Below are positions 35,001 to 42,695 of a DNA stretch of 64,000 nucleotides, piece by piece. Source of the DNA: Betaproteobacteria bacterium. Lineage in GTDB: Bacteria; Pseudomonadota; Gammaproteobacteria; Burkholderiales; Rhodocyclaceae. The notes beneath the pieces were generated by a model. It did no database searches and was not told the origin of the DNA. It saw only the letters and a list, made by a program, of their open reading frames with translations. A program made the position numbers and the translations under genes. How positions within the stretch are numbered: the first letter of the stretch is position 1; every line of letters begins with the position of its first letter. The DNA lies in the NCBI GenBank assembly GCA_016234745.1, contig JACRAR010000030.1, positions 1 to 64,000 of the forward strand, read 5' to 3'.

Positions 35001-35933
35001 CTAAGCGCTGACGCGTTCGTAATAGCGCGCGCGATAGAGCAGCCGCGGTGCCGCCGGGTCATCCACAAAGGCAGACCGGTCGTGCAGCACATTGTTGCAG
35101 ATCAATCCCATGCCGGCCTCGAGGCGGCCGTGGAGCGTCCACGCCGTATCGTGCGCTAGAACTTGCTCCAGCGCCGCCACGGCTGCCTGCGTCGCGGCGT
35201 CATTCTTCCATTCTATGCTGAGCTTGCGCGCCGTGTAGCGCATGTGCAGATGACCTTGGGCATCGACGCTGAAGACCGGGCCGCTCTGCGCTGCGCGTCC
35301 TGCGCCGGCGGCCTCGCCGCGCGCCGGGATGGTCATTGCATCGGCAGCCGAGAGTGCGCGGATATATTCGGGATCAGCGTCACGCAGCAGAATGTAGGCG
35401 ATTTCGTGGTCGAGCAGCCGGTTCGCCCCACCGCTTTGCGCCGGCCGGACACAGTGCAGCAGGAGACCGCGAATGGTGTGTTCGGGCGTATTGTAATAAC
35501 CGTCGCTGTGCCAATTGATGGTGCGGTTTGTATACGGAATGAACTCAGCGTGTGTCCCGCCGTTCGCCACGGTCAGCGCGGCGATGCCGTCGTCATCGGC
35601 GAGGTAGTGCCGATCCAGATTGCGCAGGCCGAACTGGAAGCCCAGGTGGCGCGGGATTTCGCTGTCGGCCTGGCCGGCCGTGTTGCTGGCATAGAGCGCC
35701 ATGTTGGCGCGGCGCAGGCGTACTGCCAGTGCTTCCCGTTCGCTGGCGCTAAGCCGGCGCGGGTCGTTGATTTCCACCAGCAGTTCGTCGAGCCGGGTCG
35801 CAGCCGCGGCGAGCTTGGCGGCACGCCAGACCGCATAATCGCTCTTGCACTCAAGCGCGAATGGCGAGGGCATCAGACCCAGACGCTCAATCGCCGCTGA
35901 GCCGCTCGCGCCGGGGCCGGCCTTCAGTTTCAT
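35001..35933 (-). CDS. TauD/TfdA-type Fe(II)/2-oxoglutarate dioxygenase
   Basis: A 310-aa member of the TauD/TfdA dioxygenases. The metal-binding motif is WHSDGYYNTPEH (His-X-Asp), and a distal His-containing region (NNVLHDRSAF) precedes the 2-oxoglutarate-binding arginine near LLYRARYYE. Substrate unknown; TauD removes sulfite from taurine, but nothing shows sulfonate specificity here. Its 5' end overlaps the 204-aa gene by 47 bp, so it is the last gene of the Cas6/TusA/DsrC-like operon. Confidence 0.75.
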   Translation of the reverse strand: MKLKAGPGASGSAAIERLGLMPSPFALECKSDYAVWRAAKLAAAATRLDELLVEINDPRRLSASEREALAVRLRRANMALYASNTAGQADSEIPRHLGFQFGLRNLDRHYLADDDGIAALTVANGGTHAEFIPYTNRTINWHSDGYYNTPEHTIRGLLLHCVRPAQSGGANRLLDHEIAYILLRDADPEYIRALSAADAMTIPARGEAAGAGRAAQSGPVFSVDAQGHLHMRYTARKLSIEWKNDAATQAAVAALEQVLAHDTAWTLHGRLEAGMGLICNNVLHDRSAFVDDPAAPRLLYRARYYERVSA

Positions 35934-36501
35934 CGGCTGGAACGAACAGGCTGGGAAGGGTCTTTTCCAGCAGTGCCACGGCTTCGGGTACTTCGATTTC
36001 CATCACTTGGTCGGTGATCCACAGATGGTCCTTTTCCGGCACCGCACCGCGCAAACGATCGGCAAAGCAACGGCGGAAGCCAAAGTCAGGTCCAGCAGAA
36101 CCGTAGCTGAAATCGGCGTAATCGCTCCCCGCATGGTTAAAAACTTCCAGAAAGTGCTGGCGGCAAGCGCCGGTTGCCGTGGGCATCAGCAGCATTTCCG
36201 CGTTGTCTTCCACCACGTCGGCAAGCCGCAGCGCCAGCGCGCGCGTGAAAGCAGCGCGCTGGTCGGCATCGACCAGACGGTAGGCGATGCGGTCGGCGAC
36301 ATGGGCAAGGAAAGCCATCTGTTCGCAGACGTAGTCGAAATAGGATAGTCCCAAATCAATATCGAACTGCGCCGTTCGCATGCGCTTGATTGATTCGACC
36401 GCGATTTTCCAGGCGAGCATGGCGATGACGCTGGCCAGGGTCGCCGGACTGCGCGCCTTGCCGCGGGCGTGAAAGCGACTCCTGACGCGTATCGCCATCA
36501 A
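35887..36501 (-). CDS. Conserved hypothetical protein of the dsr-linked operon
   Basis: A 204-aa, mostly helical soluble protein (LASVIAMLAWKIAVESIKRMR, then YVCEQMAFLAHVADRIAYRL). Has no signal peptide and few cysteines. Overlaps its upstream neighbour by 4 bp (ATGA) and its downstream neighbour by 47 bp, so it belongs to the operon. I do not recognise its family. The C-terminal FVPADETEGRPRRERLSGD is basic and possibly disordered. Confidence 0.6.
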   Translation of the reverse strand: MMAIRVRSRFHARGKARSPATLASVIAMLAWKIAVESIKRMRTAQFDIDLGLSYFDYVCEQMAFLAHVADRIAYRLVDADQRAAFTRALALRLADVVEDNAEMLLMPTATGACRQHFLEVFNHAGSDYADFSYGSAGPDFGFRRCFADRLRGAVPEKDHLWITDQVMEIEVPEAVALLEKTLPSLFVPADETEGRPRRERLSGD

Positions 36502-36860
36502 TGCTCGCCCTTGGTACGCAGCAGCCCGGCCAGGCGGTTGCCTTGCTTCTGCGGGCCGCCTCGGGGAAACAGGTCATGCAGATAGATGTTGTTACCCTTT
36601 TCCGTTCCCCACTTTTCGGCGAAGTGCTTGATCATCACGCGTACCTGGGGCTGGACGCGGCGTTCGTGGTAATAGTCGCGCAGGAAATGGATGACCTGCC
36701 AGTGCTCCGCAGTCAGGGCCAATCCTTCCAGAGCCGCCAGGGCCAGCACGAAGTCCTCTGACCAGTCGTCGAGATTGCAGATGTAGCCTTCCTTGTCGGT
36801 GGCTATTTCACGCTCGCCGACTTTCAAGGTCCGCATCGGACTGGCGCTGAACCCCATCAA
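36498..36860 (-). CDS. DsrC-family protein lacking both conserved cysteines (RspA-type)
   Basis: 120 aa as drawn (the DsrC-like start is more likely the ATG at 36836, MRTLKVGEREIATDKEGY). It keeps DKEGYICNLDDWSEDF and HWQVIHFLRDYY but ends GGPQKQGNRLAGLLRTKGEH: neither CysB nor penultimate CysA is present. DsrC homologues without both cysteines (RspA) have been proposed to be regulatory. It is coupled by an ATGA overlap with the DsrC homologue before it and with the 204-aa gene after it. Confidence 0.8.
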   Translation of the reverse strand: MMGFSASPMRTLKVGEREIATDKEGYICNLDDWSEDFVLALAALEGLALTAEHWQVIHFLRDYYHERRVQPQVRVMIKHFAEKWGTEKGNNIYLHDLFPRGGPQKQGNRLAGLLRTKGEH

Positions 36861-37189
36861 TACCCGCCCTTGCCGTAAGGCTGCGGCAGCCCGCCGATCT
36901 TGCAGGCCTGCTTGGCCGGTCCGGTCGGGAACAAATCATAGAGCGCCTTGCTGTCGCAACCCGGAAGGACATTCTCGGCCACCTCCTTCAACATGTTGCG
37001 GAAGTTTGGCGTATGCCCGTCGTCGCGATACTTGTCGCGCATGAAGGCAATCACCTTCCAGTGGTCATCGGAAAGCTCGACACCTTCCGCCTCGGCGATG
37101 ACGCGCACGGCTTCCGCACTGAAATCCGGTTCCAGCAAATAGCCCTCTGCATCGGTGTCTTTTTCCACACCGCCTATGACATAGCCCAT
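36857..37189 (-). CDS. DsrC-family protein with CysB only
   Basis: 110 aa: KDTDAEGYLLEPDFSAEAV and HWKVIAFMRDKYRDDGHTPN are family features. The arm reads GPAKQACKIGGLPQPYGKGGY: CysB of the KQAC motif is conserved, but the penultimate CysA is replaced by a GKGGY end. An additional cysteine occurs in NVLPGCDSKALYDLF. Without CysA the usual DsrC trisulfide cannot form, so the role is altered, perhaps as a partner or sensor. The ATG has GAAAGGAGAGAGAAC upstream. Confidence 0.8.
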   Translation of the reverse strand: MGYVIGGVEKDTDAEGYLLEPDFSAEAVRVIAEAEGVELSDDHWKVIAFMRDKYRDDGHTPNFRNMLKEVAENVLPGCDSKALYDLFPTGPAKQACKIGGLPQPYGKGGY

Positions 37190-37202
37190 GTTCTCTCTCC
37201 TT

Positions 37203-37682
37203 TCAGTTTTTCTTCAGATAGAACTCGTGGCCGCCCCGGCCGCTGTCGACCGCGGCAACAAGATTGATGCTGCCCCCCTTGGCCCAGGCGCGCACGTCGC
37301 CGGGCGTGCCCGGGCAGTTGCTGATGAGCAGCAGGATTTCGCCTGGCTGCATGGTGTCGAGGAGCTTTTTCGCTTCAAGTATCGGCCCGGGACAACTGAC
37401 ACCGCGTATATCCAGCGTCAGGTTGACCTGCTGCTTGGGGCCGCCGCCCTTGCGCAGCGTGAACCGGGTCTTGCCGCCATCGCCTTGTTCCGTATGCACC
37501 AGCGCATTCCCCGTCACCTTGGCCCAGGCCGCAAGATCGTCGGCGGTGCCAGGACAATCGGAAATCAGCACCAGGGTCTGGCCAGGGTCGATATCATCGA
37601 TCACTCGCTTGGCGCCCACCAGGGGCGCCGGGCAGGCCATTCCGCAAAAGTCCAGGATTGCCACAGGATTTTCATTTGTCAT
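37203..37682 (-). CDS. Tandem TusA-TusA fusion
   Basis: A 159-aa protein made of two TusA domains. Domain 1 has FCGMACPAPLVGAKRVIDD (residues ~12-30), domain 2 RGVSCPGPILEAKKLLDT (~92-110), each with a CPxP active motif, joined by a linker TLRKGGGPKQQVNLTLDI. Separate TusA molecules normally work singly; a fusion could carry two persulfides or act as a scaffold. The final GHEFYLKKN recalls the end of the tusA at 31367. It lies 13 bp before the CysB-only DsrC gene and 18 bp after the Cas6-like gene. Confidence 0.9.
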   Translation of the reverse strand: MTNENPVAILDFCGMACPAPLVGAKRVIDDIDPGQTLVLISDCPGTADDLAAWAKVTGNALVHTEQGDGGKTRFTLRKGGGPKQQVNLTLDIRGVSCPGPILEAKKLLDTMQPGEILLLISNCPGTPGDVRAWAKGGSINLVAAVDSGRGGHEFYLKKN

Positions 37683-37700
37683 AAGATCCCTTTCTAAAGG

Positions 37701-38309
37701 TTAAGCGGTGCCGACGGCATGTGCTGTCCGGTGCGGCACAAAAATGCCGCAGCCGAGCCTGCGTCCCTCGCCCATGCCCGCCTGCTGCAGCAGCAGCGCA
37801 TGTTCGGCCGACAGGCCGTGCAGCATCAAGCTGTAGCCATGCATCAGCGCGGTCTCGCCCTGGCGTATCTGGACCTTGCCGCAGACGATGTTGGCGCGTA
37901 TCGCCAGCGCACTCAACCGGCGCTCGCAGCGGGCAAGAAACTCCGTTTCGCTGGCGCAGTCCAGGACGACCATGGGCGAGTACTGCGCGGGCAAGGGCCG
38001 CAGGGCGCGCTGGCTGGGTACGCCCAGGCGCAGGCCGGCATCGATATCCAGCGTGGCTCCCGCCAATGCCGCGGCACCCGCCAGTCGCGATTGCGGCAGG
38101 CGCAGCGTCAGTTGCGCGCGTTGGTTGAGAATCAGGCGGCCCGCACTGAGGCTGGCGCCCTTGATCGGCAGTATCCCGAGAGCATCTTCATGCTCCAGCC
38201 AGGGCAGCAAGGTACGTAACGAGAGCCACAAGGGCAACGCGTAATCCGCCCTCAGCTCATGGCCTGCGAGCGGAAAGACGAGGTCTGCGATTTCCCCGAC
38301 AGTTCTCAC
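37701..38309 (-). CDS. Cas6/Cmx6-like RNA-processing protein, no CRISPR nearby
   Basis: A 202-aa protein with the Cas6 subtype-MYXAN (Cmx6) pattern: DLVFPLAGHELRADYALPL, LPIKGASLSAGRLILNQRAQ, then LRLGVPSQRALRPLPA, and the C-terminal glycine-rich loop GMGEGRRLGCGIFVPHR that binds RNA in Cas6. A GTG start (38309) overlaps the preceding TGA (GTGA) and has AAGGGGAACGTGC; the frame extends to 38330. No repeat array and no other cas gene exists in the window. Whether the nuclease is active cannot be told; a catalytic His is not certain. Confidence 0.75.
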   Translation of the reverse strand: MRTVGEIADLVFPLAGHELRADYALPLWLSLRTLLPWLEHEDALGILPIKGASLSAGRLILNQRAQLTLRLPQSRLAGAAALAGATLDIDAGLRLGVPSQRALRPLPAQYSPMVVLDCASETEFLARCERRLSALAIRANIVCGKVQIRQGETALMHGYSLMLHGLSAEHALLLQQAGMGEGRRLGCGIFVPHRTAHAVGTA

Positions 38310-38521
38310 GCACGTTCCCCTTTCACCCACGCCAGCATGGCTTGGCCCCAGCGTGCGGCACTCTCCGGGTCCATATCGAAGACAGTGAAGCGTTTACCCT
38401 CGCGTATCCGAACCCGCAGCAGCGGCATGCCGCCGGATTCGTAAACGATGCGCTGCAGTTCGATCTCCTGTCTGCCTATGGGCAGGACGAACTTGTCGAT
38501 CGGCGTGATCTGGTTGTCCAC
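38306..38521 (-). CDS. Small conserved protein opening the Cas6/TusA/DsrC-like operon
   Basis: A 71-aa protein (MDNQITPIDKFVLPIGRQEI..., ESGGMPLLRVRIREGKRF, FDMDPESAARWGQAMLAW). A compact beta-rich fold with a C-terminal helix. Possibly a DUF6967-type protein, which I cannot confirm. Its stop overlaps the Cas6-like start by four bases, so the two are translationally coupled. Upstream start has GAGGAGTCAGTGG. Confidence 0.65.
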   Translation of the reverse strand: MDNQITPIDKFVLPIGRQEIELQRIVYESGGMPLLRVRIREGKRFTVFDMDPESAARWGQAMLAWVKGERA

Positions 38522-38704
38522 TGACTCCTCCTATGCGGCAAGACTATCTCATCTTGCCAGAGACTCTCATTCCCGTGTGGGAGTGGCGCGGCATACTCCA
38601 TCAGGGTAGGTAGGCATACTCGCACGGGGGATGGTTTGTGCACCGCGATGCCACCTAGCATGCGCCAAATCTGATATTCGAACACACGAACGAGGAGGCA
38701 ATTA
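38522..38704. promoter_or_regulatory. Divergent dsr promoter region with 9-bp direct repeats
   Basis: Between the Cas6-type operon and dsrA. GGCATACTC occurs at 38590-38598 and 38613-38621, 23 bp apart, a distance suiting two turns of the helix and thus a regulator dimer. The dsrA start is preceded by GAGGAGGCAATTA. No regulator gene is adjacent. Confidence 0.45.
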
Positions 38705-40000
38705 ATGGCCAAGAAATTCCATCCGACGCCCAATCTCGACCAGCTCGAGAGCGGTCCGTGGCCCAGCTTCGTCACGGGCTTGAAGCGCCTGGCCAAGGAC
38801 AAAGATTACGTCGTCGATCTGCTCGGCCATCTGGAGCATTCCTACAAGACGCGCAAGGGCTACTGGAAAGGCGGCACCGTCGGCGTCATCGGCTACGGCG
38901 GTGGCGTCATCCCGCGCTTTTCGGAAATCAAGAACGAAAAAAACGAACCGGTCTTTCCTGATGCCGCGGAACTCCATACGCTACGCATCATGCCGCCGGG
39001 AGGCATGCACTACGACACCAAGACGCTGCGCCAGTTCTGCGACATCTGGGAGAAACACGGCACCGGCCTGATCGCTTTTCACGGCCAGTCCGGGGACATC
39101 ATGTTCCAGGGCTGCACTTCTGAAAACGTGCAGAAGGCCTTCGACGAAATCAACGAAATGGGCTTCGACATGGGCGGCGCCGGTCCATCCGTGCGCACCA
39201 GCATGTCCTGCGTTGGTGCCGCGCGCTGCGAGCAGTCTTGCTATGACGAGGCCCGCGCCCTGCGCTCCGTGGTCAACTCGACGCTCGATGATCTGCACCG
39301 TCCCGCCCTGCCCTACAAGTTCAAGTTCAAGTTCTCAGGCTGCCCCAACGACTGCATGAATTCGATTCAGCGTTCCGACATGGCCATCATCGGCACCTGG
39401 CGCGACAACATCCGCACCGACGAGGCGCTGGCCCGAAAATGGTTCGCCAAGCACGGCGTCACCGAGCTGGTCAATGACGTCATCGCCCGCTGCCCGACCA
39501 AGGCCATCCAGCTCAAGGACAAGGCCAAGGTAGGAAAGGGCGCCAGCATCTCCAGCGTCGCCGTCAGCGATAGCCAGGCGCTCGAAATCGAGAACAAGGA
39601 TTGCGTGCGCTGCATGCATTGCATCAATGTCATGACCGGCGCCTTGGCGACCGGCACCGACAAGGGTGCCACCATCCTGGTCGGCGGCAAACGCACCCTG
39701 AAGATCGGCGACTTGATGGGCACCGTGGTGGTGCCCTTCTTCAGGCTAAAGACCGACGAGGACTATGACAAGCTGGTTGAACTGGGGAAGAGCATCATCG
39801 ACTTCTTCGCCGAGAATGCCCTGGAGCACGAGCGTACCGGCGAAATGATCGAGCGCATCGGCCTGGTCAATTTCCTCGAGGGCCTCGATCTCGATGTCGA
39901 TCCCGCGATGGTGTCGGCACCCCGCACCAACCCCTATGTCCGCATGGACGGATGGGACGAGGAAGTTGCCAAGATCAACGCCAAGAAGGCTGCGGCCTGA
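38705..40000 (+). CDS. dsrA: Reverse-type dissimilatory sulfite reductase, alpha subunit
   Basis: A 431-aa DsrA; with DsrB it forms a sirohaem [4Fe-4S] enzyme that oxidises sulfur carried by DsrC to sulfite in the cytoplasm. Sirohaem cluster ligands lie in CVGAARCEQSCYDE and FSGCPNDCMN; a ferredoxin-type cluster is in CVRCMHCINVM. The N-terminal HYDTKTLRQFCDIW is typical of the reverse type in proteobacteria. Normal length. It starts the operon dsrABEFHCMKLJOPN. Confidence 0.96.
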   Translation: MAKKFHPTPNLDQLESGPWPSFVTGLKRLAKDKDYVVDLLGHLEHSYKTRKGYWKGGTVGVIGYGGGVIPRFSEIKNEKNEPVFPDAAELHTLRIMPPGGMHYDTKTLRQFCDIWEKHGTGLIAFHGQSGDIMFQGCTSENVQKAFDEINEMGFDMGGAGPSVRTSMSCVGAARCEQSCYDEARALRSVVNSTLDDLHRPALPYKFKFKFSGCPNDCMNSIQRSDMAIIGTWRDNIRTDEALARKWFAKHGVTELVNDVIARCPTKAIQLKDKAKVGKGASISSVAVSDSQALEIENKDCVRCMHCINVMTGALATGTDKGATILVGGKRTLKIGDLMGTVVVPFFRLKTDEDYDKLVELGKSIIDFFAENALEHERTGEMIERIGLVNFLEGLDLDVDPAMVSAPRTNPYVRMDGWDEEVAKINAKKAAA

Positions 40001-40022
40001 ACACTCATCGGAGACAACAGAC

Positions 40023-41099
40023 ATGGCTCAAGCTCAAATCCGCCGCGCAATCGAATCCGGAGTACCCGATCACATCCCCTACCTGCATCCGAAGCTGGCG
40101 AAGAACTACGGCAACTGGAAGTACCATGACCGACCGCGTCCCGGCGTGCTGCACCATGTCTCGCATAGCGGCGACGAAGTGTGGACGGTGCGTGCCGGAA
40201 CACAACGGCAGATGGATGTCTTCACCATCCGCAAGCTCTGCGATATCGCCGACCAGTTTGCCGAAGGTCGTGTGCGCTTCACCATCCGCTCCAACATCGA
40301 ATTCATGGTCAGCAACGAAGCCAAGGTGGTGCCGCTGATCGCTGAACTGGGCAGGCACGGCTTCCCGGTCGGCGGTACCGGCAATTCGATTTCGATGATT
40401 GCTCATACCCAGGGCTGGCTGCATTGCGATATTCCAGGCACCGATGCCTCGGGCGTGGTCAAGGCGCTGATGGACGAACTGCATGAGGAATTCATCCGCG
40501 AGGAAATGCCCAACCGCGTGCATTTGTCCACCTCCTGCTGCGAGATCAACTGCGGCGGCCAGGCCGACATCGCCATCATCGTGCAGCACACCAAGCCGCC
40601 GGTGATCAACCACGAGCTGGTGGCCAACGTCTGCGAGCGCCCGACCGTGGTGGCGCGCTGCCCGGTGGCCGCGATCCGCCCGGCCATGGTCAATGGCAAG
40701 CCTTCGCTGGAGGTCGACGAGATCAAGTGCGTCTGCTGCGGCGCCTGCTATCCGCCCTGTCCGCCGATGCAGATCAACGATCCAGAACATTCCAAGATCG
40801 CCATCTGGGTCGGCGGCAAGAACGCCAACGCCCGCAGCAAGCCGCAGTTCATGAAAATGGTCGCCGCCGGCCTGCCCAACAATGCGCCGCGCTGGCCGGA
40901 AGTCGCCGAAGTCGTGAAGCGCATCCTGCGCGTGTACAAGAACGACGCGCGCCCCTGGGAGCGCATCGCCGACTGGATCGACCGCATCGGCTGGCCGCGC
41001 TTCTTCGAGAAGACCGAGCTGCCGTTCACCAAGTACCTGATCGACGATTGGAAAGGCGCTCGTGCCAATTTGAACGCCTCCACCCATATTCGTTTCTAG
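40023..41099 (+). CDS. dsrB: Reverse-type dissimilatory sulfite reductase, beta subunit
   Basis: A 358-aa DsrB. Sirohaem ligand region STSCCEINCGGQAD and ferredoxin cluster region CVCCGACYPPCPPMQI. The N-terminal RPRPGVLHHVSHSGDEVWTV is characteristic. ATG 40023 follows GGAGACAACAGAC. The gap to dsrA is 22 bp and to dsrE 19 bp. The C-terminus WERIADWIDRIGWPRFFE is conserved. Confidence 0.96.
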   Translation: MAQAQIRRAIESGVPDHIPYLHPKLAKNYGNWKYHDRPRPGVLHHVSHSGDEVWTVRAGTQRQMDVFTIRKLCDIADQFAEGRVRFTIRSNIEFMVSNEAKVVPLIAELGRHGFPVGGTGNSISMIAHTQGWLHCDIPGTDASGVVKALMDELHEEFIREEMPNRVHLSTSCCEINCGGQADIAIIVQHTKPPVINHELVANVCERPTVVARCPVAAIRPAMVNGKPSLEVDEIKCVCCGACYPPCPPMQINDPEHSKIAIWVGGKNANARSKPQFMKMVAAGLPNNAPRWPEVAEVVKRILRVYKNDARPWERIADWIDRIGWPRFFEKTELPFTKYLIDDWKGARANLNASTHIRF

Positions 41100-41118
41100 A
41101 CCAAGCGGGTGATCCGGA

Positions 41119-41478
41119 ATGAAGTTCGGCATACTGGTTAACGAAGGCCCCTACCAGCACCAGTCCGCAGACAGCGCTTACCTGTTCTGCAAGGCGGCGC
41201 TGGAAAAAGGACACGAGATCCATCGCGTCTTCTTCTATCACGACGGCGTGAACAATGCGTCGCGCCTGACCGAGCCGCCGCAGGACGACCGCAACATCGT
41301 CAAGCGCTGGACGCAGTTGGCCGAGGAGCACGGCATCGACCTGGTGGTCTGCGTGGCTGCGGCGCTGCGGCGCGGCATCAAGGAAGAGAACCTGGCGGCC
41401 GGCTTTCGCATTTCCGGCCTGGGACAACTGGTCGAGACCGGCATCGAGGCCGATCGCGTCGTGACTTTTGGCGACTGA
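41119..41478 (+). CDS. dsrE: Sulfur-transfer subunit DsrE
   Basis: A 119-aa subunit of the DsrE2F2H2 hexamer, which passes sulfur from TusA to DsrC. The active cysteine is in VVCVAAALRRGIKEE. MKFGILVNEGPYQHQSADSA is the family start. It is followed 18 bp later by dsrF. Confidence 0.95.
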   Translation: MKFGILVNEGPYQHQSADSAYLFCKAALEKGHEIHRVFFYHDGVNNASRLTEPPQDDRNIVKRWTQLAEEHGIDLVVCVAAALRRGIKEENLAAGFRISGLGQLVETGIEADRVVTFGD

Positions 41479-41496
41479 AAAGGGCGAGAGAAAATC

Positions 41497-41865
41497 ATGG
41501 AAGGCGTAGTCAAGAAATTCATGTTCGTCAATCGCAAGGCGCCCTACGGAACCATCTATGCCCTCGAATCTCTGGAGGTGGTGCTGATTTCAGCGGCTTT
41601 CGACCAGGACGTCAGTCTGGCGTTTCTCGATGACGGCGTGTACCAGTTGAAAAAGGGGCAGCAAACCAAAGGCATCGAAACCAAGAACTTCTCGCCGACC
41701 TACCGCGCCCTCGACGGCTACGACATCGAGAAACTCTATGTCGAGCGCGAGGCCATGGAGGCCAGGGGCCTGACCGAGGCCGACCTGCTGGTCGACGTCA
41801 CCGTGCTTTCGCGCCGGGAGTTGGGAATGCTGATGGATGGGATGGATGTGGTACTGAGTTTTTAG
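41497..41865 (+). CDS. dsrF: Sulfur-transfer subunit DsrF
   Basis: A 122-aa DsrF. Family start KKFMFVNRKAPYGTIYALES, then SAAFDQDVSLAFLDDGVYQL. It has no conserved cysteine and plays a structural role in DsrEFH. Starts at the ATG 41497; 22 bp precede dsrH. Confidence 0.94.
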   Translation: MEGVVKKFMFVNRKAPYGTIYALESLEVVLISAAFDQDVSLAFLDDGVYQLKKGQQTKGIETKNFSPTYRALDGYDIEKLYVEREAMEARGLTEADLLVDVTVLSRRELGMLMDGMDVVLSF

Positions 41866-41887
41866 GGCGCAGACAACGGAGAAAAGC

Positions 41888-42184
41888 ATGCTGCATATCG
41901 TCAATAAATCGCCGCAGGAAAAGAATTGCCTGGACGCCTGCCTGGGCGTGGCAACGGATGGCGCCGCAGTGCTGCTCATCGAGGACGCCGTGTATGCCGC
42001 CACTACCGGACATCCGGCCGCCGCCAAACTGGAGCAAGCCCAGTCTAGGCTAAAACTTTACGTGCTGCGTCCGGATCTGGAAGCACGTGGCATGGCAGAT
42101 CGTTTGATCGCCGCTGTCACTGCTGTCGATTATGGCGGCTTCGTCGATCTCGCCGCCGAGCACACTTGCCAATCTTGGCTTTGA
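41888..42184 (+). CDS. dsrH: Sulfur-transfer subunit DsrH
   Basis: A 98-aa DsrH. Family pattern MLHIVNKSPQEKNCLDACL and AVLLIEDAVYAAT, with a C-terminal CQSWL. The DsrH cysteine is not essential for transfer in Allochromatium. It completes dsrEFH; dsrC follows at 25 bp. Confidence 0.93.
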   Translation: MLHIVNKSPQEKNCLDACLGVATDGAAVLLIEDAVYAATTGHPAAAKLEQAQSRLKLYVLRPDLEARGMADRLIAAVTAVDYGGFVDLAAEHTCQSWL

Positions 42185-42209
42185 ACACAAATTTTTACAG
42201 GAGAACACT

Positions 42210-42545
42210 ATGGGAAACATCGATATCAACGGCAAGAGTCTTGAGACCGACGAAGAAGGATACCTGGTCAATCTGTCCGACTGGACCGAGGACACCGCGC
42301 AATTCCTCGCGCAACAGGAAAACGTCGAACTGAGCCCGAACCACTGGGAAGTGATCAACTTCCTGCGCGAGTACTACACCGAATTCCAGATCGCCCCGGC
42401 GGTGCGCGTGCTGACCAAGGCCATCGGCAAGAAACTGGGACCGGACAAGGGCAACAGCCAGTATCTCTATGAACTGTTTCCTTACGGCCCCGCCAAGCAA
42501 GCCTGCAAGATCGCCGGGCTACCCAAGCCCACCGGCTGCGTCTGA
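42210..42545 (+). CDS. dsrC: DsrC, canonical two-cysteine sulfur carrier
   Basis: A 111-aa DsrC. The C-terminal arm GPAKQACKIAGLPKPTGCV carries both CysB (KQAC) and CysA (penultimate), which form the trisulfide substrate of DsrAB/DsrMKJOP. The ATG at 42210 follows AGGAGAACACT. This is the only full DsrC among the four family members in the window. Confidence 0.96.
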   Translation: MGNIDINGKSLETDEEGYLVNLSDWTEDTAQFLAQQENVELSPNHWEVINFLREYYTEFQIAPAVRVLTKAIGKKLGPDKGNSQYLYELFPYGPAKQACKIAGLPKPTGCV

Positions 42546-42695
42546 TCCCGGTGCGTAATCGGGTCGATGGCTTTGTCGACTGCGTCTGCCGCGCCTCGCC
42601 GTGCCTGGGGCACTGTCGCGGCATTCCTTGTCTTCGCGCCCTCAACCCGATTCCATTCCGGAATCTATGTTCCTAAGCCGCAATAGGGAACGATC
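42546..42695 (+). promoter_or_regulatory. dsrC-dsrM gap with possible stem-loops
   Basis: The 150-bp gap is the largest inside the operon. It contains GATTCC-N5-GGAATC (42649-42665) and a distant pair AATCGGGT (42557-42564) / ACCCGATT (42645-42652). It could shape differential expression of dsrC versus dsrMKJOP, since DsrC is usually much more abundant. No T-tract, so partial termination or mRNA stabilisation is only inferred. Confidence 0.35.

Noticed and set aside
37701-38521. A CRISPR array expected near the Cas6-like gene
   Set aside because: No regularly spaced repeats occur here or elsewhere in the window.
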